Source of the DNA: Flavobacterium marginilacus
Lineage (GTDB): Bacteria > Bacteroidota > Bacteroidia > Flavobacteriales > Flavobacteriaceae
Assembly (NCBI RefSeq): GCF_026870155.1
Contig: NZ_CP113975.1
Coordinates: 2,046,001-2,110,000, forward strand
DNA: 64,000 nt
Direction: 5' to 3'
Shown here: positions 54,305-62,816 of the stretch, one piece after another
How positions within the stretch are numbered: the first letter of the stretch is position 1
Layout: every line of letters begins with the position of its first letter
Program-made: the position numbers and the translations under genes
Notes under the pieces: generated by a model
What the model saw: the letters and a program-made list of their open reading frames with translations, nothing else
Told to the model about the DNA's origin: nothing
Database searches by the model: none

Positions 54305-54371
54305 TACCTCTAAGAGCGGGGGATAGTAATGGTAATGATCTATATCTTCTAGAATGATAAAATATTAACCA

Positions 54372-54393
54372 AGCCTACAAAATGTAGGGCTTC
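54372..54393. terminator. Hairpin between the unknown gene and the CD-NTase
   Basis: AAGCCTACA and TGTAGGGCTT pair with one bulge. It partly matches the hairpin at 52980. Confidence 0.5.
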
Positions 54394-54433
54394 CAAAACC
54401 AAAAAAAGGTCAATTAATTTAAATTATTAAAAT

Positions 54434-55714
54434 ATGGATAGATTGTATATCAAAGAAATTAATGAATATTTAGAGGAATTAGGTAAAGAACTTGATATTA
54501 CTAAAACTGAGTATGAAGCTATTGTTAAAAGTTATGAAGCTGTAGGAGATTGGCTTTCTAAAGAAACATCTTCTCTAATAAACTATAACCCTAAAATATT
54601 ACCTCAGGGATCATTTATGTTAGGGACAATTGTAAGACCTATTTGTGCTGAGGATGATATAGATATTGATTTAGTCTGTAAACTAGAGAAAAAACCTAAT
54701 TCATGGATGCAAAAAGACTTAAAGCAAAAAGTTGGACAGAGACTAAAGGATAATTCTGATTATGACAGAATGCTTTACACTTATAAAGACGGCGAATATT
54801 ATAAAGAAGGTGGCAGAAGGTGTTGGACTTTAAAATACTCAGATGTAGCAGGATATCACATGGATATATTACCATCTTTTGCAGATAGCAATTTAACTCT
54901 TTTAATGGAAAGGAAGTTCAGTAATGATGAATTAAATAAGGAAGAATTAAACAAATTAGCAATTAGAATTACCGATAATGAAAGAGACAATTATGATAAT
55001 GATACTAATGTCGAAAATTGGCATAAAAGTAATCCTTTCGGATATGCAACATGGTTTTTTAATAAAGCTCAAATAAGTAGAACAAAATTTTTCTCTCTTA
55101 ATGAATCTGTTGATCCTGTAAGAGCTTTTCAAGATGAAAAGTTACCTCTTCAAAGGGTCGTTCAACTTTTAAAAAGGCATAGGGATATTATGTTTTCTTC
55201 GGAAAATTATAATAGTGAAAACAAACCGATATCCATAATTATTACAACATTGGCTAGTAGAGCTTACGATAAGAGTGAAAATTTAATAGATGCCTATACA
55301 AATATTGTAAAAAGGATGCGAGATTTTATCGAAGAAAGAGAAAATCCTGAAACTGGAAAAATTGAAAAATGGGTACCTAACCCTGCTAATATAAAAGATG
55401 AAAATTTCGCTGATAAATGGAATGAAGTTAAACAAAAACAGGATTATTTTTATTTATGGCTTAATAAACTTGAAGAAGATTTAATAAAATTAAATGATAG
55501 TGAAGGCAAAGGTTTACAGTCTTTAAACGAAAAATTTTCTAATATGTTTGGAAATAACGTTTCTAAGAAGGTATTCTCAAATATTGGAGAAAGAAAAAGG
55601 CTTTTGAGAGAAACTGGGAATCTTAGTATGGCGACAGGAACTGGTTTATTAGGAAGCGAAGGAATTAAAGTCAAAAATCATAATTTCTTTGGAAGCATAG
55701 ATAATGGGAAGTAA
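54434..55714 (+). CDS. CBASS CD-NTase (cGAS/DncV-like nucleotidyltransferase)
   Basis: 426 residues. The polymerase-beta-like core shows PQGSFMLGTIVRPI (Gly59, Ser60), the Asp pair in CAEDDIDIDLVC (74-79) and the third acid in GYHMDILP (Asp144). A helical OAS-like C-terminal domain follows (LQRVVQLLKRHRDIMFSS). It should make a cyclic di- or trinucleotide signal on phage infection. The product cannot be read. The C-terminus reads HNFFGSIDNGK; in E2-controlled CBASS the C-terminal residue is the site of conjugation, so this Gly-Lys end is notable. Its last bases overlap the E2-like gene by 11. Confidence 0.93.
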   Translation: MDRLYIKEINEYLEELGKELDITKTEYEAIVKSYEAVGDWLSKETSSLINYNPKILPQGSFMLGTIVRPICAEDDIDIDLVCKLEKKPNSWMQKDLKQKVGQRLKDNSDYDRMLYTYKDGEYYKEGGRRCWTLKYSDVAGYHMDILPSFADSNLTLLMERKFSNDELNKEELNKLAIRITDNERDNYDNDTNVENWHKSNPFGYATWFFNKAQISRTKFFSLNESVDPVRAFQDEKLPLQRVVQLLKRHRDIMFSSENYNSENKPISIIITTLASRAYDKSENLIDAYTNIVKRMRDFIEERENPETGKIEKWVPNPANIKDENFADKWNEVKQKQDYFYLWLNKLEEDLIKLNDSEGKGLQSLNEKFSNMFGNNVSKKVFSNIGERKRLLRETGNLSMATGTGLLGSEGIKVKNHNFFGSIDNGK

Positions 55715-56201
55715 TTATTTTAGAAGAAAAAATGGATCGAAAAAAAATATTTTAGAGAAAAAAAATGAAGTAATTTCGATTAAATCCCAATTAGAAAGAT
55801 TGAAAGCTAGCTTTCCTAATATATTAATTGAAGAATTCAATAAATCTAAATTTAATATTTTACTTAAACTTAGACCCGATGTTTTTAGTAAAACATATGA
55901 TGTAAAAATTGTTTATGAAATTGATAAAGGAGTTTCCGTTTTTGTAGTGAATGAAAAACTAAAAATAGCGCAAAACAGGAAAAAACTACCTCATGTCTAT
56001 GATGAAGATTTACAAAGAATATGTTTGTATTCAAAAGATGGTGGAAATTGGGCTGCTGAGAAATCTATTGTATCAACTATTATACCTTGGGCTTCTGAAT
56101 GGTTATATTATTATGAAATTTGGTTAATAGATGGAATATGGCACGGTGGCGGTCATGATGAACATGCTAATGAAAATATAACAAAGGATGAGCAACAATA
56201 A
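55704..56201 (+). CDS. CBASS E2-like (Cap2-type, short type II) protein
   Basis: 165 residues. The core HVYDEDLQRICLYSKDGGNW, then TIIPWASEWLYYYEIWLIDG, IWHGGGHDEH fits the bacterial E2-like proteins of short type II CBASS. Cys107 is the candidate catalytic residue, with His97 upstream. In the systems studied, the E2-like protein joins to the CD-NTase C-terminus and raises its activity. There is no E1 or JAB (Cap3) partner here, which defines the short form. It overlaps the CD-NTase by 11 bases and the next gene by 14, so all three are translationally coupled. Confidence 0.88.
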   Translation: MGSNYFRRKNGSKKNILEKKNEVISIKSQLERLKASFPNILIEEFNKSKFNILLKLRPDVFSKTYDVKIVYEIDKGVSVFVVNEKLKIAQNRKKLPHVYDEDLQRICLYSKDGGNWAAEKSIVSTIIPWASEWLYYYEIWLIDGIWHGGGHDEHANENITKDEQQ

Positions 56202-57216
56202 ATTTAAAATTTTATCGATAGATGGTGGTGGAATAAAAGGTGTTTTTCCTGCCTTTTATTTAGCTTTAATAGAACAAGAACTATCCAAAAGAAGTGATGG
56301 AAAAACTAAAATTAAAGACCATTTCCATTTAATTACTGGAACTTCTACTGGTGGAATAATTGCATTAGCTTTATCATTTGGAATTCCAGCTAAAGAAATC
56401 TACGATCTATATCTTAAAAATGCTGAAAATATTTTTGGTAAAAAAAGAGGCTTTTTTGGTCGATTAAGACACTCTTCTCATGATAGAGAATTTTTAGAAG
56501 AATTAGTTAGAAATAAATTTAAAGAATATTTTAAAGGAGAAGACCCAAGAATAAAGGATTGTTTAACTAATGTTGCAATTCCAATTTATGATTTAATTAA
56601 AGGAAACCCAAGTGTGATAAAGACTCCATATCACCCAAATTTTAAAAGAGATTTACATATTCCTATTTATCAAGTTGCGATGGCTACATCAGCAGCTCCG
56701 ACTTATTTTGACCCCTATTCTTCTGATTATATAGATTTAGATGGAATGGAAAGACCTTTTAGAAATAAGGTTGACGGAGGTATGATGGCTAATAATCCAA
56801 CAATAATAGGCTTATTGGAAGCAATTAAAGCTTTTAGCAAAGAGATAAATGATTTAGAAATATTATCATTAGGCACTGGCTATAAAAAATTTACTGAAGG
56901 AAGTGATTCAAAGAGAAAAAAATGGGGATTAATTTATTGGATGGTTAAAAATGATCGAAAGAGGTTAATCGAACTATTTATGCAAAGTCAATCTCAACTT
57001 GTAGAAAATTATATTAGCTTATTACAGCAAGGAATTGATAAAACCGAGCAAGATAATCCAAACTTTGTATATGATAGAGTAAATGTGTTGTTATGTGAAG
57101 ATGATTTAATTGAGATGGACGAAAGTGATTCTAATAGAATAAAGAATTTCGCTGAATTAGCTATGGCGGAATATCACGAAAGAGGCAGTAGTATTTTAAA
57201 AAATCATTTTTATTAA
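56188..57216 (+). CDS. capV: CapV-like patatin phospholipase, CBASS effector
   Basis: 342 residues. The patatin fold is plain: the oxyanion loop DGGGIKG (12-18), the nucleophile Ser53 in GTSTGG, and the catalytic Asp196 in VDGGMMANNP. CapV cuts membrane phospholipids when it binds the cyclic dinucleotide made by the CD-NTase, killing the infected cell. Its position after the CD-NTase and E2-like genes (14-base overlap) completes the short type II CBASS operon. The effector being last rather than first is less usual. Confidence 0.93.
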   Translation: MSNNKFKILSIDGGGIKGVFPAFYLALIEQELSKRSDGKTKIKDHFHLITGTSTGGIIALALSFGIPAKEIYDLYLKNAENIFGKKRGFFGRLRHSSHDREFLEELVRNKFKEYFKGEDPRIKDCLTNVAIPIYDLIKGNPSVIKTPYHPNFKRDLHIPIYQVAMATSAAPTYFDPYSSDYIDLDGMERPFRNKVDGGMMANNPTIIGLLEAIKAFSKEINDLEILSLGTGYKKFTEGSDSKRKKWGLIYWMVKNDRKRLIELFMQSQSQLVENYISLLQQGIDKTEQDNPNFVYDRVNVLLCEDDLIEMDESDSNRIKNFAELAMAEYHERGSSILKNHFY

Positions 57217-57384
57217 TAGGAACAATTAATTTTGGAGTTATTCCCCCTATAATTCCCTCTTTACAAAATTAGGATTTATAATTCCTTGTAAATAAAGGGA
57301 TAAATGACTTAAGTTACAACTCAGTCGATATTAATGAAATAAAAAAGATGCCTAAGCACCTTTCATAATTATTTATAATTAAGT

Positions 57385-57630
57385 TTACTCACTTCCTAAA
57401 TCAAAATCATAATCCAATAATTCTTTTGGATGTTTACCCAGCCCCTTTGCCAAATCCAAAAGAGTAGTAAAAGATAAGTTTCTTTTACCATTTTCAATAT
57501 CACTTACGGTAGCTTTAATAAGTTTATCGCTATTTAATGCGACAGTATCTTGACTCAAATTTAATTCTGTTCGTAGCATTTTAATATGTAAGCCAAATCT
57601 TTTTAATTTTTCTTCCTTATGTTCCTCCAT
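57385..57630 (-). CDS. Small XRE-family regulator
   Basis: 81 residues: RFGLHIKMLRTELNLSQDTV, ALNSDKLIKATVSDIENGKR, NLSFTTLLDLAKGLGKHPKE, LLDYDFDLG. This is a single XRE helix-turn-helix domain. It converges on the CBASS operon from the other side. A perfect 18-base palindrome (57675) lies 45 bases upstream of its start, probably its own operator. Whether it also acts on CBASS is unknown. Confidence 0.9.
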   Translation of the reverse strand: MEEHKEEKLKRFGLHIKMLRTELNLSQDTVALNSDKLIKATVSDIENGKRNLSFTTLLDLAKGLGKHPKELLDYDFDLGSE

Positions 57631-57674
57631 TTTTCATCTTTTAAACAAAAGGCGCAAATAATTTCTAAAAAAAT

Positions 57675-57692
57675 GTTATAAGAACTTATAAC
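57675..57692. promoter_or_regulatory. XRE operator-like palindrome
   Basis: GTTATAAG-AA-CTTATAAC, eight-base perfect arms, upstream of the XRE gene. A related GTTATA occurs 26 bases on. Confidence 0.6.
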
Positions 57693-57831
57693 AAATAATT
57701 AATTTTTGTTATATTTGTTCATTATTCAAATTAAACATTCAATAATGCTTGCTTTGAACATATAAATAAATAATTTTGCGATTCTTCATGTAAAAATATT
57801 TGAAGCATTCGCTTTGAATCTCGGCTCTGAA

Positions 57832-57916
57832 ACTGGCGTTTTAAAAACCACGAGATGATAAGTAAGATGCTCACGCCATAGGCGTGGGCTCACTTATTCG
57901 TGGTAGGTATGCCAGT
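57832..57916. other. Long imperfect hairpin, possible structured RNA
   Basis: Nested arms ACTGGC/GCCAGT (57832, 57911), CCACGA/TCGTGG (57848, 57898), ATAAGT/ACTTAT (57858, 57892) and GCTCACGCC/GGCGTGGGC around an ATA loop. Four aligned stems in 85 bases are well beyond chance. The strand is not clear. Confidence 0.6.
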
Positions 57917-58032
57917 ACCAAGAGACGTTTAAGCTGAGTTCCATGCCTTTTTTATGCCTATTATTTTGGTACAACTCAACTTTCATTCTTAGCGTTATAC
58001 CTTTATTTTCAAGTCTCGCAATACTCTTACTG

Positions 58033-58098
58033 AATTAGTGGGGAAAGACACTGCCACCGTCTGGCTGCAACAGGCAACGGCAGTTGGCTTTCCTAATT
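58033..58098 (+). other. Second structured element in the SusC leader
   Basis: AATTAGTGGGGAAAG and CTTTCCTAATT pair at the base, ACTGCC and GGCAGT inside. Together with 57832-57916 and CCTCTA/TAGAGG (58187-58216) it forms a multi-hairpin leader before the SusC-type gene at 58262. No gene is found in 57693-58261. Confidence 0.5.
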
Positions 58099-58261
58099 TA
58101 TAAATCTTTTAAAAAAATGTGCCTATGATGAAATAAATAATAGTGTGGTTGCTTCGTACCTCGCAATGACACTGAAAAAAAATGGCCCTCTAATTCGTCG
58201 CCAAACTACCTAGAGGACCGTAGCTAATAAAACTAACATTTTACTAAACCAACCCAATATT

Positions 58262-61200
58262 ATGAATAATTTTTCATTCTCTATGGGTGGAAGGGCTTTT
58301 TGTTTCCTGTTATTAATGGGTAACATCCTGTCTTTTTCCCCTATACAAGCCAAAAATTCACTACGGCATAATCTAAGAACTGCCCAACAGTTTCAAGTTC
58401 AGGGAACTGTCACAGATGGTGGTAATCCCTTAGCGGGTGTAAGCATTTCAATAAAAGGAAAATCAATTGCCACTGTAACAGATTACAATGGTCATTACAC
58501 CCTTTCTGCGGCAGCAGAAGATATTTTAGTTTTTTCCTATATAGGATACAGAACGCAAATAGTTTCCGTGCAAAGACGCAGCATCATCAATATTAGTCTT
58601 CAGGAAAACACAACCAAACTGCAGGAGGTTAAGATTAATGCGGGATATTATTCAGTAAAGAACAGCGAACGAACTGGAAGCATTTCAAAAATAACTATCA
58701 AAGACATCGAGAAACAGCCCGTTACCAATGTATTGGCCACGATGCAGGGGCGTATGGCGGGAGTAGATATCACACAAGACACAGGAACTCCCGGCGGTGG
58801 ATTTCAAATAAAGATACGAGGACTCAACAGCCTTCGGGAAGAAGGTAATGAACCGCTGTATATTATTGATGGCGTGCCGTATTCGTCGGAAGTCATCGGA
58901 TACAGCAATACTACTAGTGGAATACCTACACCCACCAGTCCGTTAAACAGTATTAATCCCAACGATATTGAGAGCATAGAAGTTCTAAAAGATGCCGATG
59001 CGACGGCTATCTACGGTTCGCGTGGTGCCAATGGTGTGGTACTTATTACCACCAAAAAAGGTAAGGCAGGAAAAACCAATGTAACAGTTTCTGCATCCTC
59101 CGGAATTGGAAAAGTTACAAAAATGATAGACTTGATGGATACCCAGGAGTATCTGGAAATGAGAAGACAGGGTTTTGCCAATGATGGTGTTACTACATAT
59201 CCCGATTGGGCGTATGACGTTAATGGAACCTGGGATCAAAACCGTTATACCGATTGGCAGAAGGAACTTTTGGGCGGAACTGCGATAATCACCAATATGC
59301 AGGCGTCTGTATCGGGCGGTTCAGATTTAACTCAATATCTGTTGAGCGGTACCTATCATACTGAAACAACGGTACTCCCGGGAGATTTTGAGTACGACAA
59401 AGCGGCTGTCCATTTTAGCATGAACCATAGGAGTGAAGACAAAAAGTTCAAACTCACTTTTTCAACAGGCTATACCGCCCAAGATAATGTACAGCCTGAA
59501 ACCGATATTAGCCGTACTGCACGAAATCTGGCTCCAAACGCCCCCGCCTTATATGATGCCGACGGTAACCTGAATTTTGAAAACAGTACCTTTAGAAATC
59601 CATTGGCGGCACTTCGCGCCATTACCACTGCAAAAACAAATGATCTTATTGCCAATACCGTACTTAGTTATCAAATATCCCCCAGCTGGGAACTCAAGGC
59701 TAACTTAGGCTTAACGGATTTAAAGAATGCTGAACAACGGCTATTGCCTTCGACGATGTATGATCCTGCCTATCAAATCGGAAGCAGCTACTCATCCTTA
59801 TTCTCCAACAATACCCAGAGAAAATCATGGATTGTAGAACCGCAGCTTCGCTGGAACCATGATTTCGGTATCAGTAAAATTGACATACTGGTGGGGGGGA
59901 CGGCGCAGCAGCAAACTTCTTCAAGGCTGTATCAGTTTGGATATGGTTTTGCCAGCAACAGCCAGATTACAGATATAGCTTCTGCCACGCAAAAATCCAT
60001 TTATGTAAGCGATGAAACTCTGTATAAATACCAAGCCTTTTTTGGGCGGCTCAATTACAATTGGGATCAAAAATACATTGTGAACGTAACCGGTAGGAGG
60101 GATGGCTCCAGCAGATTTGGTCCAGGCAGGCAGTTTGCCACTTTCGGAGCTGTAGGTGCTGCTTGGCTGTTCTCAAAAGAAAATTTCCTCAAAGAAAACA
60201 CCGTTTTGAGTTTTGGAAAACTAAGAGCCAGTTACGGCAGTTCGGGCAGTGACCAGATAGGGGATTACCAGTATTTGGATACCTATACTTCTTCAGGTCT
60301 GAATTATAATGGGGCAATAGGTTTGGATCCCACACGACTCTACAATCCGGATTTTAGTTGGGAAATTAACCAAAAGCTGGAAGCTGCATTGGAAATGGGG
60401 CTTCTAAGTGATCGTATATTCTTTACGCTGGCTTGGTATAGAAATAAATCGTCCAATCAGCTGGTGGGAATTCCTTTGCCTGGCACAACAGGATTCAGTT
60501 CTATTAATGCCAATCTGAATGCAACGGTTCAAAATTCGGGTCTGGAATTTACCCTTAGAACCGTAAACTTTGAAGTAGCCAATTTTAAGTGGTCAACCAA
60601 TTTTAATATTTCCGCTTCAAATAATAAATTGCTTTCTTTTCCTGGACTCGAAGGCTCCACCTATTCCAATAAATATGTCATCGGAGAATCCACCAGCATT
60701 GTAAAGACGTATCAGTTCATCGGGGTCAATCCACAAACAGGACTTTATGAAGTTGCAGATGTCAATGCTGATGGAAAGATTACCTCATTAGGTGATAAAA
60801 AGACAGTTGTGGATCTCACTCCGCAGTATTTCGGAGGGTTGGAAAATCAGTTTCAATATAAAAACTGGCACTTGGATTTTCTGTTCCAGTTTGTAAAGCA
60901 GCAGAATTACGATTACAATCCCAATGTTCCCGGAGGCAGTTTTTTCAATCAGCATTCGGACATGGTTAATGCCTGGCAGCAACTTGGAGATCAGGTTCCC
61001 TTTCAGATGAATACCTCGGGTGAAAACGGGGATGCAGTAAATGCTTATTATAACTATCTGGACAGTAACGCCCCTATCGTTGACGCGTCTTTTATTCGAT
61101 TAAAAAATATTGCGCTGAGCTATGATCTGCCGCTGCAGACCATCAAAGGGGTTCATTGCAAACTGTCACTGCTGGGACAGAATGTATTAACATTTACCCC

Positions 61201-61288
61201 ATACAAAGGCGGTGATCCCGAATTTAAATATACCGCCTACCTGCCTCCGCTAAGAATAATTACCGCAGGCGTACAGCTTACTTTTTAA
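58262..61288 (+). CDS. SusC/RagA-family TonB-linked outer-membrane protein
   Basis: 1008 residues. After a signal peptide comes the carboxypeptidase-like domain (FQVQGTVTDGGNPLAGVSIS), a plug with VLATMQGRMAGVDITQDTGT, IKIRGLNSLREEGNEPLYII and DGVPY, the SusC signature IESIEVLKDADATAIYGSRG ANGVVLITTKKG, and a barrel ending VQLTF. SusC proteins import oligosaccharides or peptides as a pair with a SusD lipoprotein, encoded next. The following S9-type peptidase points to peptides. The gene is visibly richer in GC than its upstream neighbours, and no FecI/FecR pair is present. Confidence 0.95.
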   Translation: MNNFSFSMGGRAFCFLLLMGNILSFSPIQAKNSLRHNLRTAQQFQVQGTVTDGGNPLAGVSISIKGKSIATVTDYNGHYTLSAAAEDILVFSYIGYRTQIVSVQRRSIINISLQENTTKLQEVKINAGYYSVKNSERTGSISKITIKDIEKQPVTNVLATMQGRMAGVDITQDTGTPGGGFQIKIRGLNSLREEGNEPLYIIDGVPYSSEVIGYSNTTSGIPTPTSPLNSINPNDIESIEVLKDADATAIYGSRGANGVVLITTKKGKAGKTNVTVSASSGIGKVTKMIDLMDTQEYLEMRRQGFANDGVTTYPDWAYDVNGTWDQNRYTDWQKELLGGTAIITNMQASVSGGSDLTQYLLSGTYHTETTVLPGDFEYDKAAVHFSMNHRSEDKKFKLTFSTGYTAQDNVQPETDISRTARNLAPNAPALYDADGNLNFENSTFRNPLAALRAITTAKTNDLIANTVLSYQISPSWELKANLGLTDLKNAEQRLLPSTMYDPAYQIGSSYSSLFSNNTQRKSWIVEPQLRWNHDFGISKIDILVGGTAQQQTSSRLYQFGYGFASNSQITDIASATQKSIYVSDETLYKYQAFFGRLNYNWDQKYIVNVTGRRDGSSRFGPGRQFATFGAVGAAWLFSKENFLKENTVLSFGKLRASYGSSGSDQIGDYQYLDTYTSSGLNYNGAIGLDPTRLYNPDFSWEINQKLEAALEMGLLSDRIFFTLAWYRNKSSNQLVGIPLPGTTGFSSINANLNATVQNSGLEFTLRTVNFEVANFKWSTNFNISASNNKLLSFPGLEGSTYSNKYVIGESTSIVKTYQFIGVNPQTGLYEVADVNADGKITSLGDKKTVVDLTPQYFGGLENQFQYKNWHLDFLFQFVKQQNYDYNPNVPGGSFFNQHSDMVNAWQQLGDQVPFQMNTSGENGDAVNAYYNYLDSNAPIVDASFIRLKNIALSYDLPLQTIKGVHCKLSLLGQNVLTFTPYKGGDPEFKYTAYLPPLRIITAGVQLTF

Positions 61289-61305
61289 CCTTAATACATA
61301 CAGCC

Positions 61306-62724
61306 ATGATATATATACTTACTATTTTTAAAAAGCTACTTCATAAAAGTGCTAAAGAGTTGACTGCTGATAGTTGTTTCCTTATAGCGGTATGTCTGAC
61401 ACTAGCTGGCTGCGACAGCTATGTGGAGGTAGATCTTCCAGCTTCACAGCTGACAGCCAAAACAGTATTCGAAGATGCGGGAACGGCCAAAGCGGCTATG
61501 GCTGGATTGTATGCCCATATGAGAGATGGTGGCATATTGACTGGAAATTCAAACGGTGTTTCCTGTAATCTTGGCCTCTACGCTGATGAATTTGATTATT
61601 ATTACCAATATTCTGTCAGTAATTTTTATACCAATTCGCTATTTCCTGGTGATCTTGGGGTAAATGATATCTGGAACAAGAGTTACAGCCAGATTTATAG
61701 TGCCAATGCGGTTCTTGAAGGATTGGATAATTCCACATCCATCGCTGAAGCCAATAAAAAACAGTTGCAAGGGGAAGCTATCTTTGTGAGAGCCTTGCTT
61801 CATTTTTACGTGTTGAATCTCTATGGCGATATTCCCTATATCACAACAACGGATTATCAGCTGAACAGCAAAGTGTCCAGAATGCCAGCCGAGAAAGTCT
61901 ATAGCCTGATTGTGATTGACTTGAACAAAGCTATCGAATTATTATCGGAGGATTATGTTTCTCCCGAGCGTATTATTCCCAATCGCAGCACTGCCAAGGC
62001 ACTTTTGGCACGTGTGTATTTGTATATGGGACTGTATCCTGAAGCCTCGAATGCCGCCTCTGCCGTGATTAATAATCCACAATATATCTGGGAAACGGAT
62101 TTGGATAAAATATTTCTTAAAGAAAGCACCGCTACAATCTGGCAATTTATGCCGAACACCTCCGACAGTAATACTGCTGAGGGGAGTCTCTACATTTTTA
62201 CTTCCGGACCACCGCCCACAGTGGGACTTAAACCGGATTTTGTTAATGCTTTTGAACAGGGTGATCAGAGAAAAACGCATTGGATAACCGAAATAACGGA
62301 CGGAACTTTGATTTGGTATTATGCCTCTAAATACAAACAGCAGTCCACCACTCCAAGCTCGGTAGAATATTCCATAGTGTTTCGTTTGGCGGAACAATAT
62401 CTGATTCGCGCTGAAGCTAGAGCCTATCAGGGTGATCTGATTGGTGCGAAGGAGGATTTGAATCTCATACGAACCACTGCTGGTCTCCGTAACACCACTG
62501 CCGTGACTGCCGAGGAAATTAGAGCCGATATTCTCAATCAGAGGCGGTTTGAGCTGTTTACTGAATTTGGGCAGCGTTTTTTTGATCTGAAACGAACCGG
62601 AAAACTTGACGAAACCCTTTCCGCTTCTAAGACTGGCTGGAATACCACCGATAGTTTGTGGCCATTGCCTGCCCTTGAATTGAACTCCAATCCGAATCTG
62701 AATCCACAAAATTCAGGATACTAA
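61306..62724 (+). CDS. RagB/SusD-family nutrient-binding lipoprotein
   Basis: 472 residues. Lipoprotein signal LTLAGCD (lipid Cys near 36) after a long, partly polar N-terminus that may be over-extended, though the ATG 18 bases after SusC is the only close start. SusD hallmarks follow: helical TPR-like segments (IWNKSYSQIYSANAVLEGLD, LQGEAIFVRALLHFYVLNLY GD), and the C-terminal signature LRFDLKRTGKLDE-like FFDLKRTGKLDET preceded by LNQRRFELFTEFGQRF. It forms the lid of the SusC pore and captures substrate at the cell surface. Confidence 0.95.
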   Translation: MIYILTIFKKLLHKSAKELTADSCFLIAVCLTLAGCDSYVEVDLPASQLTAKTVFEDAGTAKAAMAGLYAHMRDGGILTGNSNGVSCNLGLYADEFDYYYQYSVSNFYTNSLFPGDLGVNDIWNKSYSQIYSANAVLEGLDNSTSIAEANKKQLQGEAIFVRALLHFYVLNLYGDIPYITTTDYQLNSKVSRMPAEKVYSLIVIDLNKAIELLSEDYVSPERIIPNRSTAKALLARVYLYMGLYPEASNAASAVINNPQYIWETDLDKIFLKESTATIWQFMPNTSDSNTAEGSLYIFTSGPPPTVGLKPDFVNAFEQGDQRKTHWITEITDGTLIWYYASKYKQQSTTPSSVEYSIVFRLAEQYLIRAEARAYQGDLIGAKEDLNLIRTTAGLRNTTAVTAEEIRADILNQRRFELFTEFGQRFFDLKRTGKLDETLSASKTGWNTTDSLWPLPALELNSNPNLNPQNSGY

Positions 62725-62816
62725 AATCATTATGAAATCGCCATGATTCCAAAACACAAAAAAAACATAAAGAATGGCGATACCATATTCCATTAAAAAA
62801 TAAATATTATCTCCGT

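Noticed and set aside
61942..62709. 255-residue frame on the minus strand
   Set aside because: It is the mirror of the SusD gene, whose motifs are unambiguous.
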